50,423 nt of DNA, taken from Gemmatimonadales bacterium. GTDB lineage: Bacteria > Gemmatimonadota > Gemmatimonadetes > Gemmatimonadales > GWC2-71-9. The DNA is taken from assembly GCA_036500345.1 (NCBI GenBank), contig DASYCE010000021.1:1-50423 (forward strand), given 5' to 3'. The translations under genes were made by a program, and so were the position numbers. Shown here in pieces: positions 49,297-50,423 of this stretch; the stretch's first letter is position 1, and every line of letters begins with the position of its first letter. The notes under the pieces were generated by a model. The model saw only the letters and a program-made list of their open reading frames with translations. It was not told the origin of the DNA and did no database searches.

Positions 49297-50423
49297 GTGC
49301 GCACCGTCGCCCTTCGATTTGGCTTCGTCACGCTCCTGTTGTCATCTGTCGTTCAGCTTTCGCCAGCGCAGTCACCCGAGATGTACTCCGAGATGCACTG
49401 GCGAGAAATCGGACCGACCCGTGCCGGCCGCGCGCGCGCGCTGGCGGGGGTGCCGAACCAGCCGAACGTCTTCTACATCGGGTTCGACAATGGCGGGGTG
49501 TGGCGATCGACCGATTACGGCTCCAACTGGGGGCCGCTCTTCGATCATGAGCCAACCGGGTCGATTGGCGCGATCGGGGTGTCGCAGTCGAACCCCGACG
49601 TGATCTACGTCGGCACCGGCGCGGGGATCATCCGGCCCGATCTCGCGGTCGGCGACGGCGTGTACAAGTCGACCGACGGCGGGAAGACCTGGACCCATCT
49701 CGGCCTCTTCGAGACCCAGATGATCGCCAACATCGATGTCGATCCGAAGAATCCCGATATCGTCTTCGTTGCGGCCCTCGGCCATCCGTACGGACCCAAC
49801 GCAGAGCGCGGCATTTTCCGCTCGACCGACGGCGGGAAGACTTTCCAGAAGGTGTTGTACAAGGATGAATACACCAGCGGCAACGATGTCCGGATCGATC
49901 CGTCGAATCCGCAGGTCGTCTACGCGGCACTCTGGCAGCAACAGCAATCGTTCGGCGAGAATGGCGCCGGATTCGCCGGAGCGTCTGGCGGGATTTTCAA
50001 GTCGACCGACGGCGGCACGACGTGGAAGCAGCTCACCGACGGATTGCCGGCCGTAGGTCAGGCGAACCTGGCGATTGCCGCGAGCAATTCGCAGGTGGTC
50101 TACGCCGTGGTCGGGACTGCGCCGGGTTCGGGTGGCCGGGGCGGCGGCGCAGGCGGTGGCGGGCGTGGTGGCGGAGGAGGAGGCGCCGGAACGGGACTCT
50201 ACAAGTCGACTGACGGCGGCGAGCACTGGCATCTCGCGGTGAACGACGCGGCACAACCGCACGCCGCCGATGGCCGCCCGATGGCGCGAATTGGCGGCGG
50301 TGATCTCCCGACGATTGCAGTCGATCCGAAGAACGACCAGGTCGTGTACAGCTCGTCAACAGTGTTGTGGCGGACCGAGGATGGCGGAATCACCTGGCCG
50401 GCAGTTCGTGGCGCCCCGGGTGG
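49297..50423 (+). CDS. Sortilin/BNR-type beta-propeller protein, partial at 3' end
   Basis: The first 375 residues are visible and the gene runs off the right edge. The signal peptide RFGFVTLLLSSVVQLSPA is cut before QSPEM. Asp-box turns recur: GGVWRSTDYGSNWGPLFDHE, GVYKSTDGGKTWTHLGLF, GIFRSTDGGKTFQKVLYKDE, GIFKSTDGGTTWKQLTDGLP and GLYKSTDGGEHWHLAVND. Its Gly/Arg insert (GGRGGGAGGGGRGGGGGG) sits between blades near residue 290. The start is GTG 49297 with GGAG eight bases upstream. It is a divergent paralogue of the product of the gene at 45915, and the 175-base space holds both promoters. Family function is not established. Confidence 0.82.
   Translation, partial: MRTVALRFGFVTLLLSSVVQLSPAQSPEMYSEMHWREIGPTRAGRARALAGVPNQPNVFYIGFDNGGVWRSTDYGSNWGPLFDHEPTGSIGAIGVSQSNPDVIYVGTGAGIIRPDLAVGDGVYKSTDGGKTWTHLGLFETQMIANIDVDPKNPDIVFVAALGHPYGPNAERGIFRSTDGGKTFQKVLYKDEYTSGNDVRIDPSNPQVVYAALWQQQQSFGENGAGFAGASGGIFKSTDGGTTWKQLTDGLPAVGQANLAIAASNSQVVYAVVGTAPGSGGRGGGAGGGGRGGGGGGAGTGLYKSTDGGEHWHLAVNDAAQPHAADGRPMARIGGGDLPTIAVDPKNDQVVYSSSTVLWRTEDGGITWPAVRGAPG

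Noticed and set aside
1-50423. tRNA, rRNA, prophage or insertion sequences
   Set aside because: No cloverleaf with a CCA end, no rRNA segment, no integrase, transposase or terminal inverted repeats could be recognised by reading.

Overview
The window is about 50 kb of GC-rich bacterial DNA packed with genes on both strands. The likely source is a Gram-negative, aerobic member of the Gemmatimonadota. This is inferred, since no rRNA or other phylogenetic marker is present. The basis is the base composition, the many secreted beta-propeller and HEAT-repeat proteins, signal peptides ending in '-AQ', outer-membrane beta-barrel proteins, a fused E1/E2 2-oxoglutarate dehydrogenase and heme A synthase. 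I found no rRNA, tRNA, CRISPR array, prophage or insertion sequence.

Left part (1-19.5 kb). A partial discoidin-plus-glycoside-hydrolase gene runs off the left edge, next to a WXXGXW lipoprotein. A fatty-acid beta-oxidation operon (fadI-fadJ plus a membrane protein) is divergent from kgd. Then come an outer-membrane protein, an HNH endonuclease and a membrane-anchored pseudokinase. A four-gene operon follows: ECF sigma factor, anti-sigma-like membrane protein and two exported HEAT-repeat proteins. A GT-C-type membrane protein and an O-methyltransferase overlap tail to tail.

Middle part (19.5-38.6 kb). An M28 peptidase and an LTA-synthase-like sulfatase form an operon divergent from ctaA. After ctaA lies the largest non-coding stretch (23.9-24.7 kb). 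It holds a degenerate 21-bp periodic array, a terminator, a palindrome and a structured leader, and leads into an unrecognised protein gene. Then come an ankyrin protein, a zinc-ribbon membrane protein, small exported proteins, a short-chain acyl-CoA dehydrogenase, a beta-propeller/phosphoesterase fusion, a TIGR00027-type methyltransferase, a zinc-ribbon/bactofilin overlapping pair and a DinB protein.

Right part (38.8-50.4 kb). A two-gene module occurs twice: a DUF305 metal-binding-type protein followed by a large secreted LVIVD beta-propeller. An ICMT-like methyltransferase and a small protein lie between the copies. Both modules have a similar promoter-like box at comparable distance. The window ends with two divergent genes for large sortilin/BNR-type beta-propeller proteins, the second cut by the right edge.

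The best candidates for undescribed biology are the duplicated DUF305-LVIVD module, the 21-bp array with the structured leader and unknown gene beside it, and the ECF sigma/HEAT operon.
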